Translations under genes and position numbers: made by a program
The notes under the pieces: model-generated
Told to the model about the DNA's origin: nothing
The model's input: only the letters and a program-made list of their open reading frames with translations
Database searches by the model: none
Assembly: GCA_035652095.1 (NCBI GenBank)
Contig: DASREM010000055.1
Span: 310,001-374,000, forward strand
Source of the DNA: DASREM01 sp035652095
GTDB lineage: Bacteria; Acidobacteriota; Terriglobia; Terriglobales; Acidobacteriaceae
Direction of reading: 5' to 3'
DNA: 64,000 bases
Part shown: positions 56,924-64,000 of the stretch, piece by piece
Layout: the number at the start of each line of letters is the position of its first letter
How positions within the stretch are numbered: position 1 is the stretch's first letter

Positions 56924-57640
56924 TCACTTAGATGCAGGCCTTTCCTTATAGCTGCCCTCCAGTTTGGCGATCTCTGCCGGAAAGGGTTCCCCATCCGCCC
57001 AAACTGCGCCGTCTTCAAAATATTCTTTCTTCCATATGGGTACGGTCTTTTTCAGGGTGTCAATGATCCAGTGGCAGGCGTCGAATGCCGGTCCGCGATG
57101 GGCTGAGGCCACCACGATCAGCACGCTGGTCTCGCCAATCTCCAGGCGTCCCAAGCGGTGTACCATCACGACATCCCTCACGGCGAACTGCGCGATGGCC
57201 TTCTCCACGAGACTTTCCATCTGCCGCAGCGCCATTTCCTCGTACGCCTCATAATCCAGGTACAGCGTACGCCGCCCGCGCGTATTGTTTCTGACCACGC
57301 CGTCAAACAACACCGCCGCCCCGTCTTCCCCCCGCTTGACTGCATTCAGCCAATCCTGCGGGACAATCTTTTCCCGAACGATGTAGGCCCTCGGCGCTCC
57401 GCCGCTTACCGGAGGAAGAAATCCGATTTCGTCGCCCGGGTTCAATATCGCGTCCTGGCTGGCATAGTCCTGGTTCAATGAAACCGCGACCGAGTTCATA
57501 AATCGCCGCAGGTCCGGGATTCGATCTACATAGACCTGCACCACGTCGCGGATGCTCGCCCGTTCCGGCACCTCCAGCCAATCCTGTGCTGTCCCCGTCA
57601 GGTCTTTCAGTATTCCGAAAAATAACACTCGAACCTGCAT
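56924..57640 (-). CDS. fused molybdopterin synthase MoaD-MoaE
   Basis: From ATG 57640 the protein has 238 residues. Residues 1-82 are MoaD-like (V-R-V-L-F-F-G-I-L-K-D-L-T-G and the end P-P-V-S-G-G-A-P), and about 85-230 are MoaE-like (G-A-A-V-L-F-D-G-V-V-R-N-N-T-R-G, M-V-H-R-L-G, A-H-R, P-I-W-K-K-E). MoaD must expose a C-terminal Gly-Gly for thiocarboxylation, but here G-G lies inside the chain. Mycobacterial MoaX is cleaved after it, so cleavage is expected. It makes molybdopterin from precursor Z. Confidence 0.9.
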   Translation of the reverse strand: MQVRVLFFGILKDLTGTAQDWLEVPERASIRDVVQVYVDRIPDLRRFMNSVAVSLNQDYASQDAILNPGDEIGFLPPVSGGAPRAYIVREKIVPQDWLNAVKRGEDGAAVLFDGVVRNNTRGRRTLYLDYEAYEEMALRQMESLVEKAIAQFAVRDVVMVHRLGRLEIGETSVLIVVASAHRGPAFDACHWIIDTLKKTVPIWKKEYFEDGAVWADGEPFPAEIAKLEGSYKERPASK

Positions 57641-57737
57641 GAAACGGCCACCCCTACGGGAATTAGTGTATCGCGACAAACGCTCAGCGACGGCTACAAT
57701 CACCCATTCTGTTCAGCGGTTTGACGAAAGTGAAGAC

Positions 57738-59036
57738 TTGCGAAAAAAAGTAAGCTTCGGCGCGATCAGCCTCTTGCTTGTATTCTTCTCTTGCCCCTCC
57801 CTTCAGGGCTATGCCGTCTTGTCCCACGAAGAGCTGATTGATATCGCTTACAGCTCCGAAATTCGGCCTGCCCTGGTCAAACGCTTTCCGCACGCAACTG
57901 ACGAAGAACTGCTGGAAGCGCACGCCTACGCGTACGGAGGATCGGTCATCCAGGACCTGGGATACTATCCGTTCGGCGACCACGAGTTCACCAATCTTCT
58001 GCATTATGTTCGGACGGGAGATTATGTCGGCTGGTTGATTCGCGATGCCCGCACCCTCAACGAATACGCCTTCGCTCTTGGCGCCTTAAGCCACTATGCG
58101 TCGGACGCATGGGGCCATCCTGCCGTCAATGCCGGAGCAGCGCTGGAGTACCCGAAGCTGCGCGCTAAGTACGGCGACATCGTCACCTACGAGGACGATC
58201 CCGCGGCCCATATCAAAACCGAGTTCAGTTTTGATGTCCTGCAGGTGGCCAAGCGCCGGTACATCTCCAAGCAGTTCCACGATTTCATCGGATTCGAAGT
58301 TTCCGAGGACCTGATAAAACGCGCCTTTGAGGATTGCTACGGATTGCCGCTCTCTAAAATTATGGAACTCGATGACCTGGCCATCGGCACCTATCGTTTC
58401 TCGGTCAGCCGGGTAATCCCGGAGATGACGCAGGTTGCGCTCGCGACCAAGGAAGTCAACCTGCACGGCGAGAAGCACGACAAGGCGCGGGCCGAGTTCC
58501 TCTATCATCTTTCACGCGCCGATTATGAGCGGGATTTCGGCGCCAAGTATCGCAAGCCTGGCTGTTTTGCGCGCTTTCTCGCCTTTTTGCTGCGCATCGT
58601 TCCCAAGTTCGGCCCGTTCAAGGCCCTGGCCTACAAAACTCCCACTCCGCAAACCGAGGACCTCTACTTTCGCAGCATGGACAAAGTTGTCGCCGAGTAT
58701 CACCGTTTGATCCAACAAGCCGAAGCCGGCGAGCTGTCGTTTGCCGACCGCAACCTCGATACCGGCAATTTGACCCACGCCGGAGATTACCGATTGGCCG
58801 ACCAGACCTACGCGCAGCTGGTGCGACAGCTCGCCGACGATCATTTTGCGCATCTCACCGCGGCCGTCAAGCAGGACTTGCTGCGATACTTCGCCAGTGG
58901 TCCGGTGGCGGCCAGCCTCAAGAAAAAAGATTGGGAGAAAACGCAGACAGCATTGGAAAAATTAAAGACGGCGCCCACGGTTCCCCCCGCTACTCAGAGC
59001 ACTGGAGTCACTCAAAGCGACAAGGCACCGGAATAA
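57738..59036 (+). CDS. zinc-dependent phospholipase C-like secreted protein
   Basis: The preferred start is TTG 57738, followed directly by a signal peptide (R-K-K-V-S-F-G-A-I-S-L-L-L-V-F-F-S); the frame opens earlier, but those residues are basic and not signal-like. The 432-residue product resembles the zinc-dependent phospholipase C/S1-P1 nuclease-like fold: W/Y-A-V-L-S-H-E, then G-D-H-E-F-T-N, L-S-H-Y-A-S-D-A-W-G-H-P, the typical H-x3-D zinc ligands. A low-complexity T/P tail ends it. The substrate is unknown. It diverges from moaD-moaE. Confidence 0.75.
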   Translation: MRKKVSFGAISLLLVFFSCPSLQGYAVLSHEELIDIAYSSEIRPALVKRFPHATDEELLEAHAYAYGGSVIQDLGYYPFGDHEFTNLLHYVRTGDYVGWLIRDARTLNEYAFALGALSHYASDAWGHPAVNAGAALEYPKLRAKYGDIVTYEDDPAAHIKTEFSFDVLQVAKRRYISKQFHDFIGFEVSEDLIKRAFEDCYGLPLSKIMELDDLAIGTYRFSVSRVIPEMTQVALATKEVNLHGEKHDKARAEFLYHLSRADYERDFGAKYRKPGCFARFLAFLLRIVPKFGPFKALAYKTPTPQTEDLYFRSMDKVVAEYHRLIQQAEAGELSFADRNLDTGNLTHAGDYRLADQTYAQLVRQLADDHFAHLTAAVKQDLLRYFASGPVAASLKKKDWEKTQTALEKLKTAPTVPPATQSTGVTQSDKAPE

Positions 59037-59106
59037 ACTCCTTGCACTCTTGAGGCAAGGTTCGCCAATTGCGGGACACAGGACTTCAGCCTACAATCAT
59101 TCTCCG

Positions 59107-59469
59107 ATGTATTCCGAACCTCTTACCATTGAACGTTACGAGAGCGACATTGCAGGCCAGGGTGTGCTTCTGCTCAAGGGCCCGCTGGTCACGGAGAACC
59201 TGTCCCCATTTCAGAATGCAGTGCGCGGAGAAGATGCCGAGACCATGATTATCGATCTCACCCACGTTCCATATATTGACTCGGCAGGTCTTGGTTCGCT
59301 GGTCAGCACCTATGTCAGTTGCGAGAAGGCGGGACGCCGCGTGGTTCTGGCCGGGCCCAATAAACGGGTGCGGCGGCTTTTCGAAATTACCAAGGTAGAA
59401 CCCTTATTTCTGATCTTCCCCAGTCTTGCAAGCGCCATCGAAACCCTCAACCGTGCCGGGCAAGCCTGA
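59107..59469 (+). CDS. STAS-domain anti-sigma factor antagonist
   Basis: From ATG 59107 the protein has 120 residues, one STAS domain. The phosphorylatable serine lies in Y-I-D-S-A-G-L-G-S-L. Such proteins bind anti-sigma kinases when unphosphorylated. No partner kinase gene is in the window, but a receiver-domain gene converges on it four bases away. The function is inferred from the fold. Confidence 0.88.
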   Translation: MYSEPLTIERYESDIAGQGVLLLKGPLVTENLSPFQNAVRGEDAETMIIDLTHVPYIDSAGLGSLVSTYVSCEKAGRRVVLAGPNKRVRRLFEITKVEPLFLIFPSLASAIETLNRAGQA

Positions 59470-59472
59470 ATA

Positions 59473-60036
59473 TCAAGCCGGAGAGTTGCGCCGCATCTCT
59501 AACTTCTCGTGGATCAGTTTCACCAACAGGCTGATGTCCGCAGGTTTCACCACATAGTCGTCAACCTGTTGACGGATACCCTCCACCGCTGTTTCAAAGC
59601 CGGGATATCCCGTCAATAGAATCGTGACGCAGCGCGGGTACGCTTGCCGCATCGCTGCCACCACCTGGAACCCGTTCCCTTCGCTGCCGATATTCAGGTC
59701 CGAGAGCAGCACGTCAAACTCTCGCTGTTGAATTTCAGCAATGGCCTCGCTTACCGTCGAAGCAACCCAAACCTGAAAGCCGTTGCTTTCAAGAATCGGC
59801 GGCAGTGTCAGGCGGATGCTTTGCTCGTCGTCCACAAACAACAGCCGTTTTGATCCATGATGGACAACCGGCTCCAGTACAGGACTCTCAGCCGCGCCCA
59901 CATCGCGGTAGAAATTTCTTTCGCTCTCGTCCAAGGCGCGATTCAGTTGCCGCACCAGATCGCGAAGCTTGATGGGGTCATTTTCGACCGATACCTGGGC
60001 GGCGAGTGTACGCCAGTCTCTTCCCTTTTCTTTCAT
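59473..60036 (-). CDS. response-regulator receiver protein with N-terminal helix
   Basis: A 187-residue protein. The first 60 residues are a charged helix unlike a DNA-binding domain. The receiver domain (about 62-183) has D69-D70 in F-V-D-D-E, the phosphoacceptor D113 in L-L-S-D-L, T in L-L-T-G-Y-P and K in V-V-K-P-A-D. No output domain follows, so it may act by protein contact. Two ATG codons near 60036 are possible starts. Confidence 0.87.
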   Translation of the reverse strand: MKEKGRDWRTLAAQVSVENDPIKLRDLVRQLNRALDESERNFYRDVGAAESPVLEPVVHHGSKRLLFVDDEQSIRLTLPPILESNGFQVWVASTVSEAIAEIQQREFDVLLSDLNIGSEGNGFQVVAAMRQAYPRCVTILLTGYPGFETAVEGIRQQVDDYVVKPADISLLVKLIHEKLEMRRNSPA

Positions 60037-60146
60037 TCCTGGCTCGGAACCTTTGTGCTGGCTGCGGAACTCTTGTGTGACTGAGTTCCCGAAACTTCAG
60101 GGTAGTATACTCACATCATCTACTTTGGTTTGTTCGCTATTAGACG

Positions 60147-60362
60147 ATGGCTGCCAAGAAGAAAGTGTCGCCTCGCGCAAAGAAGGCAGTGGAACGAGTC
60201 TCGCCCGCGAGGCCGGAGGCTCGCGATGAAGGTCCTCGATTGATTCCGCTGGATGAAGGCACCGAACAGCCCCAAGGTCGCTCTGACAGCACCATGGAGC
60301 GCTATCTGAAATTGGCTGATGCCGCATTAACGCCCAAGAAACGCGCGCACTCCTCGAGCTAG
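60147..60362 (+). CDS. small basic hypothetical protein (71 aa)
   Basis: A 71-residue protein with a lysine/alanine-rich start (A-A-K-K-K-V-S-P-R-A-K-K-A-V) and a helix near M-E-R-Y-L-K-L-A-D-A-A-L. It may bind nucleic acid, as many short Lys-rich acidobacterial proteins do, but this is inference. No strong ribosome-binding site is visible. Its stop overlaps the convergent stop of the 313-aa gene. Confidence 0.55.
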   Translation: MAAKKKVSPRAKKAVERVSPARPEARDEGPRLIPLDEGTEQPQGRSDSTMERYLKLADAALTPKKRAHSSS

Positions 60363-61300
60363 GACTCTGCCACTTCGGTTACTTCGGCTGGAGATGGAGT
60401 TTCCGATTTTGATTTCTTCTTCTTTTTGGTTCCGCCATACTTTCCTTCCTCCATCTGCAAGGCGGCCCAGATAAAGCTCTGTACATCCATTCGCGAATGC
60501 GGGTTCAAATTCCGGGACTGAAGTTCCGCCTCCACGCGGGCAGCCACATCGCGGAGCTTAGAGTAGGTTTGCCAATTCGGCTCAGCCCGGTACTCCAAGG
60601 TGATTCCGACTGAATCCGCCATGCGCTGCAGGGCGAGAGGCTTCATAAACATCTGTTCTCCGCGAGATGCCAGAAACCAGAAGTATGTCGCCAGGGGCCA
60701 CTTGGGAATTCCGAAGGAAGCCAGCGCATCGCAATAGCCAGTGAAGCGTGACTGTTCGTCTGCTTCGCCATAGAGCAACTGGAACAGAGTGTTTGAAAAT
60801 CGCTCGTGGTTGGAAGGGTTCGCAACCACCGCGGTCTTGAACTTGATTCGCTCCATGGGAAAAACCAGGTTGGTGGTTTGCAGCGACGCCATGGCCCGGC
60901 TTGCCACGTCAGCGTAATTCTGCTGCTGCATCAACTGCTCGAAACTTTCTCTTCCGAGATGCGTGACGAACTCCGCGCTGGCGCTCTCAATCGGGGCGCG
61001 TTCCTTCACTGCAAACTGGGGGTCGTCGAAACCGCCTGGAAAACTGGCACGGAAAAGGTCATGAAGATGGTCGAAATCAGCGGGCGGGCGTCGCGAAACC
61101 CGCACCTTGCCGGCTCCGGAGCGCGCCTTTGGCCACTGAAAGTCCGGACTTGGCGGTTGCGCCGGCTTAAGTTCGGCGGTCTTGACCAGCATTTTCTCCC
61201 CTTCTTTCAAGAAGCGGATCGACAGATTTTCGCCGACAGCGGTGATTTGCCCGACTCCAAACTTCGAATGCTCAACCCAGTCGTTAGTGTTCCATTCCAT
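60359..61300 (-). CDS. hypothetical protein with N-terminal Tudor-like domain (313 aa)
   Basis: Residues 1-50 read like the UvrD/CarD-type Tudor-like fold (D-W-V-E-H-S-K-F-G-V-G-Q-I, then I-R-F-L-K-E-G-E-K), which contacts RNA polymerase or DNA in other proteins. The rest (about 75-290) is helical with no catalytic motif I can see, and the C-terminus is a K-K-K-K-K-S-K tail. It could be a regulator linked to transcription. The gene stands alone between lon and the small basic gene. Confidence 0.65.
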   Translation of the reverse strand: MEWNTNDWVEHSKFGVGQITAVGENLSIRFLKEGEKMLVKTAELKPAQPPSPDFQWPKARSGAGKVRVSRRPPADFDHLHDLFRASFPGGFDDPQFAVKERAPIESASAEFVTHLGRESFEQLMQQQNYADVASRAMASLQTTNLVFPMERIKFKTAVVANPSNHERFSNTLFQLLYGEADEQSRFTGYCDALASFGIPKWPLATYFWFLASRGEQMFMKPLALQRMADSVGITLEYRAEPNWQTYSKLRDVAARVEAELQSRNLNPHSRMDVQSFIWAALQMEEGKYGGTKKKKKSKSETPSPAEVTEVAES

Positions 61301-61424
61301 CTGAGTAGGATAGGGTTGCCGGCGAAAACGGGCAAGTGCGAAGTCGGTGGCGCGGGATGCTTCCCACCCCTGCGCGATCGAAAACCGATGCGCAGTTCAG
61401 CCATTACCCGGGGAAAAGTTCGCT

Positions 61425-61460
61425 AAAAATAAAAGACCAGATCCCGTTGCGGATCTGGTC
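61425..61460 (-). terminator. Rho-independent terminator of lon
   Basis: A perfect ten-base stem GACCAGATCC / GGATCTGGTC (61435-61444 and 61451-61460) with a six-base loop is followed on the minus strand by TTTTATTTTT. It begins 19 bases after the lon stop codon. Confidence 0.92.
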
Positions 61461-61478
61461 AGGAATCGTTCATTTGAA

Positions 61479-63941
61479 TCAGCTGACGGGCTGTTCGGTC
61501 AGCACCTTTTCGCGCTCTTCCGCATCCTGCTTCTCTTCGCCGGGCGTCGAAGGCAACGCGAGTTCCAGCACCTCGGGAATCGATTTCACGTAGTGGATCG
61601 AAAGATTCTCGAGCTGCTCGGGCGTCAGGTCTTCTTCGACGTTGGTCTTGTTTTCGGCCGGCAGAATAATATCGTGTACGCCGGCCCGTTTCGCTGCCAG
61701 CACTTTCTCCTTCACTCCACCAATGGGAAGGACGTTGCCGCTGAGAGTGATTTCTCCCGTCATGGCCAGCAGCGGACGCACCAGCCGGTTCGTCAACAGC
61801 GAAACCAGCGCCGTAGTGATGGTCACGCCTGCCGAGGGTCCGTCTTTCGGAATCGCTCCCGCCGGCACGTGAATGTGGATATCGTGATTGGCGAAGAACT
61901 CCTCGTCAATGCCAAGCTGCTTGGCGTTGGAACGCACCCAGCTCAGCGCGGCCTGCATGGATTCCCGCATCACGTCCTGAATCTGGCCGGTAATCGTCAG
62001 GCCGCCTTTACCCTTCATGCTGTTGGCTTCGACGAACAGAATGTCGCCGCCCGACGGCGTCCATGCCAGGCCCACCACCACTCCGGAACGTTGGGTTCGT
62101 TCGGCAATTTCCCCTTCGCTGCGGATCTTGATGCCGCCCAGAAATTCTTGAATGATCTCCGGCGTCACCACCAGCTTTTCCGACTTACCTTCCGCAATGC
62201 GGCGGGCCTGCTTGCGGCAAATGGTCCCGATCGTGCGTTCGAGATTGCGAACCCCGGCCTCCCGCGTATAGTGCCGGATGATGTAGCTGACACTCTCACG
62301 GGGGAAATCGATCTGGTCCTTGGTGATTCCGTTTTCGTCAACCTGCCGCGGGATCAGGTATTGGAACCCGATATGGACCTTTTCCTCTTCCGTGTAACCC
62401 TGTAGTTCGATGATCTCCATACGGTCGCGCAAAGGCTCGGCAATCGGATCGAGCATGTTCGCGGTGGTGATGAAGAGCACCTTGGAAAGATCAAACGTCA
62501 CATCCAGATAGTTGTCGCGGAAGCTGGAGTTCTGTTCGGGATCCAGCGCTTCCAGCAGAGCCGAAGCGGGATCTCCACGGAAGTCGCGCCCGACTTTGTC
62601 GATCTCGTCCAGCATGAATACCGGGTCCTTGGTTTCTGCCCGGCGGATGCCCTGGATGATCTGACCCGGCAAAGCACCGATGTAAGTACGCCGGTGACCG
62701 CGGATTTCCGCTTCATCGTGCACGCCGCCCAGGGAAATCCGGACGAATTTGCGTCCCAAGGCACGCGCGATCGATTTGCCCAGCGAAGTTTTGCCCACGC
62801 CCGGAGGCCCAACGAAGCACAGGATCGGCCCCTTCATGTTCGGCTTCAAACGCCGGACCGAAAGATAGTCCAGAATGCGATCTTTGACTTTCTTCAGGTC
62901 ATAGTGATCTTCGTCGAGGATCTCGCGAGCCTTGACGATGTCCACGTCTCCGCCGGAACTTTTCGCCCAGGGCAGCACGGCAAGCCACTCGATGTAGTTG
63001 CGGGTGACCGAATAGTCGGCCGCCATCGGCGACATGCGCGAAAGACGCCCCAACTCCTTGAGAGCTTCTTTCTTCACATCGTCCGGCATGCCGGCCTGTT
63101 CGATCTTCTGCCGCAGTTCTTCGGTGTCGCGCGCGCCCTCATCCTGCTCACCCAATTCCTTCTGGATGGCCTTCATCTGCTCACGCAGGTAGTACTCGCG
63201 CTGGCTTTGCTGCACGCGGTCCTGGACTTCGGATTGGATCTTGTTGCGAAGCTGCTGAACTTCCAGTTCCTTGGCCAGATGCTGGTTGATTTTTTCCAGA
63301 CGCACGCGAACATCTGTGGTTTCCAGCGTGTCTTGCTTATCAGCAGTGGAAAGAGACGGTAAAGATGACGCAATAAAGTCCACCAACCGGCCGGGTTCCT
63401 CGATGTTCATGGCCACGGTGGAAAGCTCATCCGACAACGTCGGCGAGCCGGCAACAATCTGTTGGAATAACGTCAGTACATTCCGCTGTAGTGCCTCTAC
63501 TTCGGAACTCTTGGGTGGAATCGCTTCGGGAACCGAGTCGACTCTGGCCCGCATGAATGGAGTGAGTTGGGAAAATTCCGCCAGTCGCACCCTCTCCAAG
63601 CCTTCCGCAAAGACGAACAGACTTTGGTTCGGCATCTTGACCACTTTGTGTACGACCGCCAGGGTACCGACCGTGTACAGGTCGGTAGGCTGGGGAGAGT
63701 CGACGCGCGCTTCGCGCTGCGCCACCACAACGATGGTCTTGTCCTCCCCGAGAGAGTTAATGAGCTGGACAGAGCTTTCCCGTCCTACGGTCAAGGGCAG
63801 CACGGCGTGCGGAAATAGCACGGTGTCGCGTACTGGCAGAATCGGTAATGATCGGTCCTGCTCAGCCTGCGGCTGCTGCTCCCTTTCCTGGACAGGCTCT
63901 TTTGCTTTCGTAGTGCGCTCGGAGCGCGCCTTCTCTGCCAT
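61479..63941 (-). CDS. lon: ATP-dependent protease Lon
   Basis: From ATG 63941, with AAGGAG four bases upstream, the protein has 820 residues. The N-terminal substrate-binding domain (about 25-225) starts with L-P-I-L-P-V-R-D. The AAA+ part has Walker A G-P-P-G-V-G-K384-T and arginine-finger region D-R-M-E-I-I-E-L. The C-terminal serine protease domain has the catalytic dyad S703 (D-G-P-S-A-G) and K746 (V-K-E-K), 43 residues apart as in E. coli. It degrades misfolded and regulatory proteins and could also process short-lived repressors. It has its own terminator; upstream control is outside the window. Confidence 0.97.
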   Translation of the reverse strand: MAEKARSERTTKAKEPVQEREQQPQAEQDRSLPILPVRDTVLFPHAVLPLTVGRESSVQLINSLGEDKTIVVVAQREARVDSPQPTDLYTVGTLAVVHKVVKMPNQSLFVFAEGLERVRLAEFSQLTPFMRARVDSVPEAIPPKSSEVEALQRNVLTLFQQIVAGSPTLSDELSTVAMNIEEPGRLVDFIASSLPSLSTADKQDTLETTDVRVRLEKINQHLAKELEVQQLRNKIQSEVQDRVQQSQREYYLREQMKAIQKELGEQDEGARDTEELRQKIEQAGMPDDVKKEALKELGRLSRMSPMAADYSVTRNYIEWLAVLPWAKSSGGDVDIVKAREILDEDHYDLKKVKDRILDYLSVRRLKPNMKGPILCFVGPPGVGKTSLGKSIARALGRKFVRISLGGVHDEAEIRGHRRTYIGALPGQIIQGIRRAETKDPVFMLDEIDKVGRDFRGDPASALLEALDPEQNSSFRDNYLDVTFDLSKVLFITTANMLDPIAEPLRDRMEIIELQGYTEEEKVHIGFQYLIPRQVDENGITKDQIDFPRESVSYIIRHYTREAGVRNLERTIGTICRKQARRIAEGKSEKLVVTPEIIQEFLGGIKIRSEGEIAERTQRSGVVVGLAWTPSGGDILFVEANSMKGKGGLTITGQIQDVMRESMQAALSWVRSNAKQLGIDEEFFANHDIHIHVPAGAIPKDGPSAGVTITTALVSLLTNRLVRPLLAMTGEITLSGNVLPIGGVKEKVLAAKRAGVHDIILPAENKTNVEEDLTPEQLENLSIHYVKSIPEVLELALPSTPGEEKQDAEEREKVLTEQPVS

Positions 63942-64000
63942 GATTCTCCTTGAGTGTGTTTGGCTCAAGTTTTTGATGACGTTGAGTGTCGGAAAGATGC

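Overview
This window joins the right-hand part of an integrated conjugative element (positions 1 to about 38,165) to ordinary chromosome (38,166 to 64,000). The organism is most likely an acidobacterium of the class Terriglobia. The chromosomal side has a long Oar-type TonB-dependent receptor with an N-terminal carboxypeptidase-regulatory-like domain, a VWA protein of the type common in that phylum, a fused MoaD-MoaE protein, an Hfq-like protein, and a glyS/glyQ/recO/ppdK neighbourhood. By eye the chromosomal side is richer in G+C than the element. No species is claimed.

The element ends at the 3' end of a tRNA-Glu(UUC) gene (38,166-38,240, minus strand). A tyrosine integrase and a small excisionase-like protein lie directly inside this boundary. 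Leftward from the integrase there is a plus-strand type IV secretion operon: VirB2, B3, B4, B9, B10, B5/TrbJ, B6/TrbL and B8/TrbF (29,178-36,537). Next come a pair of unrecognised membrane or membrane-anchored proteins (26,059-28,235). A minus-strand mobilisation and coupling operon follows: a small membrane protein, two winged-helix/Replic_Relax-like proteins, a small DNA-binding candidate, the VirD4 coupling ATPase and the VirB11 ATPase (20,088-25,738). No canonical relaxase is visible, and the left att site lies outside the window.

The left 20 kb is a defence island carried by the element. It starts with an HNH-like gene cut by the window edge and a PD-(D/E)XK nuclease candidate. A tightly coupled minus-strand operon (about 1,276-6,604) encodes an XRE repressor, a Cas4/RecB-like nuclease with four Fe-S-type cysteines, a long prokaryotic Argonaute with a plausible catalytic tetrad, a small helical protein, and a protein with an HELAH zinc-protease motif. 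Its promoter has a near-consensus -35/-10 pair with a palindrome across the -35 and appears to give a leaderless transcript. A regulator plus metalloprotease in one operon recalls XRE/ImmA derepression switches, and this Argonaute operon is the best candidate here for an undescribed system. Diverging from it is a plus-strand cassette: SNF2 helicase-DUF3883, OLD-like ATPase-TOPRIM, DUF1156 Zn-ribbon methylase, a small nuclease-like protein and a DUF499 ATPase with an unexpected Ig-like domain. Most of its start and stop codons overlap. An AbiEi/AbiEii toxin-antitoxin pair closes the island.

The chromosomal part holds mostly housekeeping genes: pyruvate phosphate dikinase, glycyl-tRNA synthetase subunits, RecO, a 7Fe-type ferredoxin, a swivel-first aconitase-family enzyme, inositol monophosphatase, an Hfq-like protein, the TonB receptor, MoaD-MoaE, a zinc phospholipase C-like protein, STAS and receiver-domain regulators, and Lon. 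One gene (DUF1684 family) is broken by a single-base frameshift in a homopolymer. Clear Rho-independent terminators follow ppdK, the ferredoxin gene and lon.
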